The notes under the pieces were generated by a model that saw only the letters and a list, made by a program, of their open reading frames with translations, was not told where the DNA came from and made no database searches. A stretch of 64,000 nucleotides of DNA, taken from Sphingomonas abaci. GTDB taxonomy: Bacteria; Pseudomonadota; Alphaproteobacteria; Sphingomonadales; Sphingomonadaceae. Numbering within the stretch: position 1 is the first letter of the stretch; each line of letters begins with the position of its first letter. This document shows positions 43,206 through 51,407 of the stretch, piece after piece. A program made the translations under genes and the position numbers. The DNA lies in assembly GCF_014199625.1 (NCBI RefSeq), contig NZ_JACHNY010000008.1:1-64000 (forward strand). The letters are read 5' to 3'.

Positions 43206-44282
43206 ATGAAAGCCCTCCCGCAGCGCCAGCTCGCCATCCCCTTCGTGCTCGATCGACACCACCGCCATCACGACGTCGATACCCTCAACCTCCGCGACAT
43301 CCACGCCTTGCCCGATGGCCGACACGCCTTCCGATGCGCAGCCTGCCTCGAACCCGTCGGCGTGCGCGCCGGCGTCATCCGCCAACCCTTCTTCGCCCAC
43401 TTCCCCGATGACGACGCCACACCACCCTGCCCCTGGCGGACGAATATCACACCCGCCGCCTTCCACGGCCGCAACCCCACCGGAGACGACGGCAAATGGC
43501 ACATCGATGCCCAATGCCAGATCATGACCATCCTCGAAGCCATGGGCTGCCACCCCGCTCGCAACGCTTCGGCTCATACACCATCGGGCCTCCGTAAACC
43601 CGACATCGCCGTCACCATCGATCGCCAGTTGGTCCACTTCGAGGTCCAGGCCTCTCCCACCAGCGCCTGGTGCGCGGAACGGCGGATCGACCGCGACCAT
43701 GACCACCGCGCCGTCACGATCTGGATCGTCAGCGCCGATGCCTTCGACACCGCCGTCGATGCCGGTACGCTACCGACATGGGTCGACACCCTCGCCGCCA
43801 TGGGCAACGGGCAGATCTGGCTCTGGAATGACGACTGCTACAACAAATCACGCAACGCCGGTCGGCTCAACATGCTCCGATCCACCATCGACAAACCCGG
43901 GACAATCGAACCCGCGTCGTTCCCGGATGATCTGCCGCGCCTCTTGCCCGTCGCCGTCCGACGATCGCACGCAGGTCGAACCCGCCTGCAATATCCCAAC
44001 TGTGTCCCGATCGACGATCGCGGTCGCGATAACCTCTCCCATCTCCGTAGAATGCTTGCCGACGAGCTGAAGATAATCGCCGATCGGCTCGGCCAGTCAT
44101 TCCGATTCAACTATGCGATAGCCTGCATCAACACCCCCGTCCCCTCCTACCGTATCGCCGACGGTGAACGTCATGATGATCTCCGGCGATGGTTCGACCG
44201 GCAACCGCGACTTCACCTCGCCACCATCAATGAACCGACAGCCTCGGGGCCACCCCGCCCGATGGGCGGGGCCGGGCTCTAG
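43206..44282 (+). CDS. CoiA-like nuclease
   Basis: A 358-residue protein. The N-terminal region FRCAACLEPVGVRAGVIRQPFFAHFPDDD is the zinc-finger/His pattern of competence-protein CoiA relatives, and the central GLRKPDIAVTIDRQLVHFEVQASPTS is a PD-(D/E)xK nuclease core with Asp, Glu and Gln in place. CoiA-like proteins act on incoming single-stranded DNA and may be nucleases or recombination mediators. The start at 43206 is a choice among in-frame ATGs at 43128, 43176 and 43206, none with a strong ribosome site. A GC-rich hairpin (44253-44271) overlaps the gene end. Confidence 0.68.
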   Translation: MKALPQRQLAIPFVLDRHHRHHDVDTLNLRDIHALPDGRHAFRCAACLEPVGVRAGVIRQPFFAHFPDDDATPPCPWRTNITPAAFHGRNPTGDDGKWHIDAQCQIMTILEAMGCHPARNASAHTPSGLRKPDIAVTIDRQLVHFEVQASPTSAWCAERRIDRDHDHRAVTIWIVSADAFDTAVDAGTLPTWVDTLAAMGNGQIWLWNDDCYNKSRNAGRLNMLRSTIDKPGTIEPASFPDDLPRLLPVAVRRSHAGRTRLQYPNCVPIDDRGRDNLSHLRRMLADELKIIADRLGQSFRFNYAIACINTPVPSYRIADGERHDDLRRWFDRQPRLHLATINEPTASGPPRPMGGAGL

Positions 44283-44297
44283 TCGGCTAAAGCCGAC
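44253..44297. terminator. Paired hairpins at the end of the CoiA-like gene
   Basis: CCCCGCCC-GAT-GGGCGGGG (44253-44271) and GTCGGCT-AA-AGCCGAC (44282-44297) are two perfect stem-loops in a row across the stop codon. No T-run follows. They look like an attenuator or mRNA 3' structure. Confidence 0.5.
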
Positions 44298-45071
44298 CGG
44301 AGCCACGCTGAAGCGCGTCTCCGCCCCTTGCGGGGTCACGATCCCTTGTCCGGGGTTTCCGCCCCCTACGGGCCTCCTGCGCGCCTCCACGGGCATGATG
44401 ACGCACCAGCCTCTTCCACCCTGAACGTCACACCCAGATCCACGCGCATCGCCAGCAGCCTGCGGCTGTGGAATCATGCGCTGGCGCGCATGATGATTGT
44501 TCGTGGGGCCAATGATCTCATCGCACCCTTCGCCGCCTCTCAGTGTCTCCGCGTTGCAGACCCGCCCGCCGGGGTCGGCGTCGCGATGGTATTGCCAGCA
44601 AGGCTGGCAATGCTTTTGTTTGTTTGAAGACGCCTCAACAAGAATACCGGACCGCTGATGGATTGTCCGCGATGCGGACAATGCTTTTTGCTGATTGGTC
44701 CTACGGTTTCCACCGCTAAAGCGGCGGAGCCTCCGTCATTCATGTTGACCCCGCCGACCGTGCCTGCGCCTTGAGCCCCTGCGAGGACGGCTCCGGGTGC
44801 GATGAGATCACAGGCCGGGGCTACGCCCCCCGAACATCGTTCCTGTTCATCTGAATTGCTCGCTACCGCGATCAATGCTTCTTTGTTTGTTTGTTTACGC
44901 TTGCTGGACGCAAGCTCTTTAGATGCTCGGACTCACCGTGTACGATAACTTGGTGTCAAGAAATCAATGCGCTTCAATACTTGGGGGGGAGGGGGTAAAA
45001 GAAAGATGTCGGGAGGGGAAAGGCCCCAAGCCCTGGCAAAGAGGGGGAACGGCCCCCACGGAGTAAGTCAC
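44283..45071. other. Non-coding region with related hairpins and G-rich leader
   Basis: About 790 bases without a convincing gene. It holds three related stem-loops of the form ATTG-N5...N5-CAAT followed by GCTT (44591-44611, 44662-44682, 44855-44876), T-rich TTTGTTTGTTTG runs after the first and third, and a G-rich tract (44983-44995 and 45011-45021) leading to the DUF736 gene. A minus-strand open frame (44540-44875) has no recognisable product. Confidence 0.6.
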
Positions 45072-45590
45072 ATGAACATCGGTTCCTTCAAGAGCACCAA
45101 CGGCCAGCTTCTCGGTTCGATCGCCACCGCGCACATCGACCTTCCCCGCCTTGGCCTTCGCCCGGTCGAGAGCGACAGCGACAAGGCACCCGCGTTCGAA
45201 ATCATGGCGCTGAACGTCGCGCGCCGCTGGGTGCAGATCGGCGCTTTGTGGGAGCAGACCAGCAATTCGAGCGGCGAGGTTTTCTATCAGGGACGTTTCG
45301 ACGACCCCAGCCTCACCGCCCCGGTTCAAGTCATGCTTTTCCGCACCGACGACGAAACCGAAACCTACAACGTCGTATGGAACCGCCCGCTGCCCCGCCG
45401 CGAGAACCTCAACGGCAGCCGTCAGGGACGCGGACGCCGCACCATCGATGACGGTTTCGGCACCGGCAACGCCGACGCCAACGGCCAGATGGTCGAGGAA
45501 GGCGCAACCGACGCCGACGCCATCCCGCCGATGACGCCGACCCGCCGCCGCAAGAGCGAGACGACCGCCGACGAGACGGTCGCCGCCTAA
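45072..45590 (+). CDS. DUF736-family protein
   Basis: A 172-residue protein of the DUF736 family, found next to conjugation genes on many alphaproteobacterial plasmids. The family start is clear: MNIGSFKSTNGQLLGSIATA, with APAFEIMALNVARRWVQIGALWEQT in the middle. The C-terminal 70 residues are an acidic, Arg-rich, low-complexity tail not usual for the family. A G-rich leader with a short hairpin-capable stretch lies just upstream. Its function is not known. Confidence 0.85.
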   Translation: MNIGSFKSTNGQLLGSIATAHIDLPRLGLRPVESDSDKAPAFEIMALNVARRWVQIGALWEQTSNSSGEVFYQGRFDDPSLTAPVQVMLFRTDDETETYNVVWNRPLPRRENLNGSRQGRGRRTIDDGFGTGNADANGQMVEEGATDADAIPPMTPTRRRKSETTADETVAA

Positions 45591-45606
45591 GACCACCGAA
45601 CGGACG

Positions 45607-45642
45607 GGGGGAAGCGACTGAAACGCTCCCCCCGGTCCTAAG
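45607..45642. terminator. GC-rich hairpin between DUF736 and DUF2493 genes
   Basis: GGGGGGAAGCG and CGCTCCCCCC (with a one-base bulge) enclose ACTGAAA about 15 bases after the DUF736 stop. It can form a strong stem-loop without a T-run. Confidence 0.45.
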
Positions 45643-45671
45643 ACGCCAACCCTGCCAGAGAGTATGAACCA

Positions 45672-46736
45672 ATGACCAAGCAAACGCCCTCCCGCCGCTA
45701 TACCAGCCTTTCGCAGCTTGGCGAAGCCATGGGATCGACCCCGGGGGAAATCGCCGCGCAGGACCGCGCCGACGCCATCCGCGAGGAAATCGCCAACGAC
45801 ACCACCAGCGACAGTTTCAACGCCGCGTTCGGCGACGTCGGCGCATGGTCGATCATGGGTCCGGGCGAGATCGCCCAGCAACTCGACATGCCCGAACCCG
45901 CCGAAGCGCAATTCGATTGCCGCGCGATCATGGCGACCCTGTTCGACCTCTTTGCCGATACCCGGCTTGAGACGAGCGCCCAAGCCATCGCATGGGGTTT
46001 CGTCAATTCGTTCCACTACGAGGCGCAGAAACTGGCGCGCGAGGAAGACACGCTGGCCCGCGACTTGGGCGAGATGGCCCGCCGCCCCGATCCGTCAGAG
46101 ATTTACGCCGTCGAACTGGAGGAAATGCAGCTACGCACCCAAACCAAGATGGAGCAGCGCGCCGCCATCGAATGTATGCGCGCCTATGCCGCCGATTGCT
46201 ACCATGCCCACACCGGGCAACCGTGGAGCAGCGCGCGCGGCTCCGTCGTTTCCAGCGCCACCACCGCCAGCCAGATCGACAGCCTCGACTTTCTCAAGGC
46301 GCGCGCCGAGGCGATCCGCGAAAAGCGCAACCCGACCGGCCCCATCGTCGTCTTTTCGGGCGGTCAGGAATGGCACGACTTCCAGATGCTTTACGACCGC
46401 CTAGACGCGATCAAGGCGCGCGTTCCCCACATGACGCTTTGCACGTCCGGCCAGCGCAAGGGATGCGACCTTATCGCCGCCTCTTGGGCCGCGAGCCGCA
46501 AGGTTCCGCTAGTCGCCTTCGCGCCCAACGTCCGCCGCTACGCGGCAGCCGCAGGCTTTCGCCGCAACGACCAGCTTGTCGCCCTCGCGCCGGTCGAAGC
46601 CATCGTGTGTCAGGGAACCGGCATCCAGTCGGGCTTGCTGGACGAACTGAAAAAGGCAGGCGTTCCGACCCAAGCCTATCGCATTTCCGATCAGGGACCG
46701 GCCCCCGCCGCAACCAAGCGCGCGGCTTGGGGTTGA
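45672..46736 (+). CDS. DUF2493-domain (SLOG-like) protein
   Basis: A 354-residue protein. The C-terminal 140 residues are a DUF2493/SLOG-type Rossmann fold: IVVFSGGQEWHDFQMLYDRLD, then MTLCTSGQRKGCDLIAASWA and VPLVAFAPN, matching the nucleotide-sensing fold seen in several plasmid and defence proteins. The N-terminal 200 residues are helical and family-specific. It follows the DUF736 gene by 81 bases and probably shares its transcript. Such domains bind nucleotide derivatives, but the ligand here is unknown. Confidence 0.82.
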   Translation: MTKQTPSRRYTSLSQLGEAMGSTPGEIAAQDRADAIREEIANDTTSDSFNAAFGDVGAWSIMGPGEIAQQLDMPEPAEAQFDCRAIMATLFDLFADTRLETSAQAIAWGFVNSFHYEAQKLAREEDTLARDLGEMARRPDPSEIYAVELEEMQLRTQTKMEQRAAIECMRAYAADCYHAHTGQPWSSARGSVVSSATTASQIDSLDFLKARAEAIREKRNPTGPIVVFSGGQEWHDFQMLYDRLDAIKARVPHMTLCTSGQRKGCDLIAASWAASRKVPLVAFAPNVRRYAAAAGFRRNDQLVALAPVEAIVCQGTGIQSGLLDELKKAGVPTQAYRISDQGPAPAATKRAAWG

Positions 46737-47322
46737 CCCTCTAGGGACGGCGCACCCCCCCCTGCGTCGTCCCGCCCACCCGTTCCCTTGGCAGGGATGA
46801 CTAGGCCAGCCCCGGACGCTCCCGCCGGGGCTGGCCGCTTGTCGCCACCGGCGCTTTGTGGGGGGAACCCTACAGGTTCCCCCCACGCCAGGCGAGCGGA
46901 CGCGCGGCCGCCCTGGCGCGGCCCCGACGGGCCGCGCGCGGACACCCGCACGCCCGCTCGCCTTCCCCCTTCCGGTAATGCGCTGCCGCCGCCTTTCCCG
47001 GCCCGCCCGACCAGCTCGCCAGCGCCGGAGAATGCCGCGTGCCGGGAAAGCGCGGTCGCGGGCATCGAGCCCGCGCCCGCGCTGCTGCCGCGCGACTGTC
47101 CGATGCGGTATCGAGTACCGCTGAACAGGAACCCATTTTGTTGGCGGGGAAGCGCCGGGCCGGGCATCGAACCCGGCCCGGCGCTGCTGCCGCTGGCAGA
47201 TCCTTGACGTCACCTCGCACGATGTCGGCCATGCCACCCCTGCCGACCAGCGACGTGCCCGTCGCACGGCATGTTGGAGAGGAGCGGGAACGGGAAGAGC
47301 GGTTCCAACGAAGGAGGTCGAG
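46737..47322. repeat. Hairpin-rich GC-rich non-coding region
   Basis: Nearly 590 bases of very GC-rich sequence with at least six strong inverted repeats: GGCCAGCCCCGG (46804-46836), GTGGGGGGAACC (46858-46886), CGCGGCCC (46918-46937), AGCGCGGTCGCGGG (47049-47083), GCGGTA (47105-47121) and AGCGCCGGGCCGGG (47151-47185). The fourth and sixth are homologous and keep a 14-base stem despite differing sequence. Open frames exist on both strands but look random. An origin, leading-region or structured-RNA role is possible. Confidence 0.7.
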
Positions 47323-47904
47323 ATGACCATCACGTTCCGCATCGATGACGGCCATGACGTACACGCCGTCCCGCCCGCCGAAATCACCCGCGACCAGCTA
47401 TCCGTCCTGTGCGATTACCTGCGCGCCCAATCCGAGCGTCTCGGCTACCCGCTTATCGCCCACGAATGGGGCACGACCGATGAACCGGAGTTCGCGTTCG
47501 AGGCGCGCGTCTGCCCCCTTCCGCTCGCTTCGCTCAGCGCCATCCTCGACCACGGCGAAGCCGCGATCGCCGTCCTCGACGAAGCCCAATTCGCCGCGCG
47601 GCGCATCCGCGTGCGGCGCGAGGAGAATATCGGGCTGGTGATGATCGAGGTCGCATGGACCCATGACAGCGCACCAGCGCTCAACGTCGCCAATGGCAAT
47701 GCCTATGCCCTGCTTGAAAGCCTCGGCCTCGATGCCGAGTCCTTCGGCGAAATCCCGCTTGCCGAACTGCGCCGGCGTCTCACCGATCCGGTGATCCACG
47801 ACCGCCTTACCGCCGACCCCCATCTGTCGCGCTACCTGCCCTCGCTGGTCGCCATGGCCCGGACGAAAACCAATCCGCCTGACGCCAGTCTCGCATGGGC
47901 ATGA
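47323..47904 (+). CDS. Uncharacterised protein
   Basis: A 193-residue soluble protein (MTITFRIDDGHDVHAVPPAE) with a strong AAGGAGG before the ATG. It has no recognised domain; the middle contains RIRVRREENIGLVMIEVAWTH and the C-terminus is helical. It is followed by a clear intrinsic terminator, so the hairpin-rich region before it may carry its promoter. Confidence 0.7.
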   Translation: MTITFRIDDGHDVHAVPPAEITRDQLSVLCDYLRAQSERLGYPLIAHEWGTTDEPEFAFEARVCPLPLASLSAILDHGEAAIAVLDEAQFAARRIRVRREENIGLVMIEVAWTHDSAPALNVANGNAYALLESLGLDAESFGEIPLAELRRRLTDPVIHDRLTADPHLSRYLPSLVAMARTKTNPPDASLAWA

Positions 47905-47951
47905 ACGCCCTGCCAAACCCCGACTAACCCGTCTTCATTCCGACCCGATAC

Positions 47952-47986
47952 GGGGCGCGCGGCTTCGCCGACGCGCCCCTTTTTTT
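47952..47986 (+). terminator. Intrinsic terminator
   Basis: GGGGCGCG and CGCGCCCC pair across CGGCTTCGCCGA, which itself has a small GGC-TTC-GCC stem. Seven T residues (47980-47986) follow directly. It lies 47 bases after the stop of the preceding gene and is the clearest plus-strand terminator in the window. Confidence 0.85.
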
Positions 47987-48039
47987 GCCTGACACCTTTG
48001 GAGAACCGACCGGCTACGCGCCGATGGTCCCGGCCGGCT

Positions 48040-48264
48040 TCAGGCTGACGCCTTCAGCCGCTTCTCGACTTCTTCGACGCCTAGCGTCTTCACCACCCTC
48101 ATCAAGCCATCGAGCCGGTCGAGCGGCAGCTTGAGCAACCCCGCTTTCTCGACCGACTGGATCGCGGCCTCCCGCAACCTGCCCTGATGCGCCTTGCGAC
48201 GCTCCGACAGCTTGCGTTCCTCGGCCTCGATCGCGGCCAGTTCGGCGTCCAGTGACTTTGCCAT
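48040..48264 (-). CDS. Small coiled-coil protein, possibly transfer-associated
   Basis: A 74-residue charged helical protein (MAKSLDAELAAIEAEERKLS, then SEVRRKAHQG-like basic residues) that should form a coiled coil over its first 35 residues, followed by LLKLPLDRLDGLMRVVKTLG. AAGGA lies eight bases before the ATG at 48264 (a start at 48270 is also possible). It resembles the short coiled-coil proteins called TraC/TraD on alphaproteobacterial plasmids, but I cannot confirm this. It is divergent from the transfer genes. Confidence 0.6.
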   Translation of the reverse strand: MAKSLDAELAAIEAEERKLSERRKAHQGRLREAAIQSVEKAGLLKLPLDRLDGLMRVVKTLGVEEVEKRLKASA

Positions 48265-48797
48265 TTCCATCGTCCTTTTCGTCAGGCTGATCGGGCTCTG
48301 AACACAGCCACTCTACCCCCGACAATTCACAACGCCAAGCAGCCTCTCGGACCCCAGCGAAAGACCCCACGATGATATCGGCCGACGCCATAAACCCCGG
48401 CGTGCGAAGCACGCCATCCAGCACCCATTTCCGCCTCACGTCGGACCCGATCCTCGGTGAAACCGGGACACGGCCCGGAGCTACCCGGAGCACCAACCAG
48501 CACCGATACAGCACGGAGGATATGGGACTACAGTAGTGCACACCCTACGCAAGCTTCGCTTGCCTTTTCCCGAGCAATTTCAACAGGTTAGCAGATGACG
48601 AATGAGGGTCACAATGTGTTACGCTTTGTGGCACAACGTAACACACTCAGAAAACCGCAGAAAACCGCGCTTTTTGCGTGTTACGATGTGGCACGATTTC
48701 GAGGCGCAAATCAACGAGCGGCTTGAATGAGCATTGAAGACCCGCTAAAAACTACACCACGGAGTGCCCACCAGCCCCCCTGCTAGGGAGCTGGTTC
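48265..48797. other. Regulatory region upstream of the transfer operon
   Basis: About 530 bases between the small coiled-coil gene and the transfer genes, with no convincing coding region. Notable content is the nested palindrome at 48615-48645 and a related half-site at 48678, together with the AT-rich tracts nearby. Being next to the relaxase operon, it is a natural place for an operator and possibly oriT. Confidence 0.5.
48615..48645. promoter_or_regulatory. Nested palindrome upstream of the transfer genes
   Basis: TGTGTTACG (48615-48623) and CGTAACACA (48637-48645) form a 9-base dyad, with TTGTG-G-CACAA nested inside (48626-48636). A partial copy, GTGTTACGATGTGGCACGAT, is at 48678-48697, and the 13-mer GTGGCACAACGTA (48628-48640) recurs exactly at 61711-61723. 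This looks like an operator of a replicon-encoded regulator. Confidence 0.6.
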
Positions 48798-49088
48798 TTG
48801 AGTACCAAAACACACTGCACGGTCCGGATCCCGCGGGATCTACGTGACCAGGTCGATGCGGTAGCGGCACGCCAAAATCGCAGCACGTCAGACGTGATCC
48901 GATTGGCGATCGAGCAATTCGTCGCCGGTGCGAAGCGTGCCGACGACAGCCAGCTCCGCCACATGCGCGTGACCGAATATACGCAGATCGCGCTCGACGC
49001 GATCATTCGCGAAAACCACCCCGAATTGCGCGACCATTTGATCGCCCAGACTGACCTTCGGATGGAGCAGTATCATGGCGCGCGATGA
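48798..49088 (+). CDS. Ribbon-helix-helix accessory protein of the transfer operon
   Basis: A 96-residue protein with a TTG start (GGGAG eight bases upstream). The N-terminal half is a ribbon-helix-helix: beta-strand THCTVRIPRDL, then LRDQVDAVAARQNRSTSDVIRLAIEQFV. The C-terminal half is helical. It precedes and overlaps the coupling-protein gene by 14 bases. In MobF systems, small ribbon-helix-helix proteins bind oriT and regulate the operon, so it is probably the relaxosome accessory or repressor. The nested palindrome at 48615 is a candidate target. Confidence 0.75.
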   Translation: MSTKTHCTVRIPRDLRDQVDAVAARQNRSTSDVIRLAIEQFVAGAKRADDSQLRHMRVTEYTQIALDAIIRENHPELRDHLIAQTDLRMEQYHGAR

Positions 49089-51405
49089 CCCCAAGGCCAT
49101 GCGGCGTGACATCCGCAATGACGGCCGTCCTATCCCTCAGGAACACCACTCGGCGCGAGGCGAACTCCCCCGCAATTCGGGCAACTTCACGCGTGGTTCG
49201 CAGCTCCTAAACACTCAGGTGCTGATGTGGCTGCAGGGGGCCAAATTGCCGATCCTGATGTGGCTCGGCGTGTTCGCTCTCGCCTACGTCATTATCCTGT
49301 CCATCACCCTCGATGAAAACAACGTCCAGCTGATCTGCATGCGGGTTCTAGCGGGTCTCTGGAATTGGGTCGCCCTGGACAACCTGAAGCAGGTCGATTT
49401 GCGGATGCCCGACAACAGTCTGCACCGCACGATCATGGGCTATGTGCCCTACGTTCCGGAAGTCGCTCGGGCTTGGACGAAAGCCGTCCGCGGGGTGATC
49501 GGATCGGCCATGATCGCGTCCTGCGTCACCGTGCCCCTTGCCATCTGGTACGTCGACTTTTCCAAGCGGCGCGGCAAGGCAATGGTTCAGGAGCGTCACG
49601 AGCGCGGAGCCATGCTGGTCGAGCGCGATGTCCTCTATGCCGAGATCGTCCAGCACAACAAAATCGAGTTCGTGAAAGAGGCTCAAAGCCTGTTCCCGAA
49701 CAAGACGCCGGAGCAGGTCCTGAAGCTGCCGTTTGGAGCCCGCAAAGCGGGAGGCATCCACCATCCGTACACGATCGCGGGCATCCCCTACCCGCACCGC
49801 CTTGAGCAGTCCCATTCCCTGCTTCTCGGCACGACCGGCGCCGGTAAGACGACCGCCCTCCGCAAGACCATCGCACAGATCCGGCAGCGCCAAGACAGCG
49901 CCGTCGTGTTCGATCTGACAGGGGCTTATGTCGAGGCGTTCTACGACCCCGAACGGGACACGATCCTGAACCCGATGGACGCGCGCTGCCCGGCCTGGTC
50001 GATCTTCAACGACTGCCGGACCTACAGCGAGTTCACGGCCGCTGCCGCCGCCCTCATTCCGTCCGATGGCGGCTCCTCCGAGCCCTTCTGGGCGCTCGCC
50101 GCGCGGACCCTGTTCATCGAGATGTGCATGAAGCTCATCGAGAAGAAAATGACAACGAACCAGGCACTGGCGGACAACCTCATGACGGCCGACCTGAAGC
50201 AGGTTCACAAGCACCTAGCCAAGACGATCGCAGACCCTCTGACGGCGCCTGAAGCCGCGCGCATGGCGGAGTCGATCCGCGCCGTCTTCAACACCAATGC
50301 GCAGGTCCTGCGCTTCCTCCCCGACGAGGGGCGCACCTACTCGATCAAGGACTGGATGACCGGCGACAAGAAGCCCGGTTCGATCCTCTTCATCACCTCA
50401 AATTACACCGATCTCGAGATGAACCGGGCGCTGCTCACGCTGTGGTCGAACCTCGCCATCCACTCGCTCATGACGATGCCGAAAACCCGGTCGCTGCGGA
50501 CGTGGTTCATGTTTGACGAGCTCGGTGCCCTTCACCGGCTCCCGGCGATCGAAAGCGGCCTGCAGACCGCCCGAAATTTCGGCGGGGCGATGATCCTTGG
50601 GCTCCACTCCTTCGACAAGCTGGTGCAGGTCTACGGCGAGGAAAACGCCCGCAATCTGTCGTCGCTCGCGCGCACCAAATTGATCCTGGCTGCGGCCGAT
50701 CTCGATACCGCGGAGCAGTGCGCCAGATACATCGGCAACCGTGAAATCCGGCAGATGGATGAGGGGTATAGCTACGGCTACAACAACACCCGCGATGCCT
50801 CGACCCTGACGCCTCGGAAGCAGGTCGAGCCGCTGGTCATCCCAGACGACATTACGAACCTTCCATCCATGCACGGCTTCGTCAAATTTCCTGACGGCTT
50901 CCCTGCCGCGCGCATCCAGCTCGAGTGGGAGCACTACCCGAAGGTCGCGGAAGGTTTCGTCCCGCGGAAACCGCGCGATCCTGACGCGCCTGCGGCGTCT
51001 GGTCGCGGAGGTGGTGGAAAGCCGAACAGCGGTGGTGATGACGGCGGGCGTGGGGAGTCGCTGGCACTGTCGGAGGAGGAGGTAGAACCGGCCAACGTCG
51101 CGAACAATCTCGCCGCGAATATCCTCTCCCAGCCCAGCGAAGGGGAGGTCGATAACTCCCGTGACGGCCCATCGTCGGAGGCGACGGTGGTGAGCAGCAC
51201 CGAAGCGGGATCGCCGGCCGATCGCGGCCGGACCAGCGATGATGAGCGTGACGACCGGGCCCGGTCCATGGATGGGCGCAGCGCCCCTGCGCGCAGCGAC
51301 GAACGGTTGCGTGACGATCCGACACCGACCGCGGAGCGGCCGGAGGATCTGTCCGTCCGCGAAGCGCGTGACGCCTTCCCTGAAGACGACGGGATCGGGC
51401 TGTAA
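49075..51405 (+). CDS. traD: Type IV coupling protein, TraD type
   Basis: A 776-residue inner-membrane ATPase that links the relaxosome to the mating-pair channel. Two N-terminal membrane segments (about residues 60-80 and 140-165) frame a small periplasmic loop. The ATPase has Walker A GTTGAGKTT from Gly252 and Walker B MFDELG with D481-E482, plus TARNFGGAMILGLHSFDKL, all typical of F-type TraD/TrwB. The last 160 residues are a low-complexity acidic tail, as in F TraD. The start overlaps the ribbon-helix-helix gene and the relaxase gene follows after two bases. No type IV secretion channel genes are in the window. Confidence 0.93.
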   Translation: MARDDPKAMRRDIRNDGRPIPQEHHSARGELPRNSGNFTRGSQLLNTQVLMWLQGAKLPILMWLGVFALAYVIILSITLDENNVQLICMRVLAGLWNWVALDNLKQVDLRMPDNSLHRTIMGYVPYVPEVARAWTKAVRGVIGSAMIASCVTVPLAIWYVDFSKRRGKAMVQERHERGAMLVERDVLYAEIVQHNKIEFVKEAQSLFPNKTPEQVLKLPFGARKAGGIHHPYTIAGIPYPHRLEQSHSLLLGTTGAGKTTALRKTIAQIRQRQDSAVVFDLTGAYVEAFYDPERDTILNPMDARCPAWSIFNDCRTYSEFTAAAAALIPSDGGSSEPFWALAARTLFIEMCMKLIEKKMTTNQALADNLMTADLKQVHKHLAKTIADPLTAPEAARMAESIRAVFNTNAQVLRFLPDEGRTYSIKDWMTGDKKPGSILFITSNYTDLEMNRALLTLWSNLAIHSLMTMPKTRSLRTWFMFDELGALHRLPAIESGLQTARNFGGAMILGLHSFDKLVQVYGEENARNLSSLARTKLILAAADLDTAEQCARYIGNREIRQMDEGYSYGYNNTRDASTLTPRKQVEPLVIPDDITNLPSMHGFVKFPDGFPAARIQLEWEHYPKVAEGFVPRKPRDPDAPAASGRGGGGKPNSGGDDGGRGESLALSEEEVEPANVANNLAANILSQPSEGEVDNSRDGPSSEATVVSSTEAGSPADRGRTSDDERDDRARSMDGRSAPARSDERLRDDPTPTAERPEDLSVREARDAFPEDDGIGL

Positions 51406-51407
51406 CG

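Noticed and set aside
47049..47185. tRNA or tmRNA gene, suggested by T-loop-like hairpins on the minus strand
   Set aside because: Only a single-arm likeness is present. Anticodon and acceptor arms are absent and the stems are far too long.
46509..47387. Large open frames on both strands in the hairpin-rich region
   Set aside because: Composition is dominated by Arg, Gly, Pro and Ala with no domain, and one frame runs through the end of the DUF2493 gene.
48014..48541. A 175-codon minus-strand frame overlapping the small coiled-coil gene
   Set aside because: The 74-residue coiled-coil frame has a good ribosome site and regular heptads. The longer frame is a shadow.
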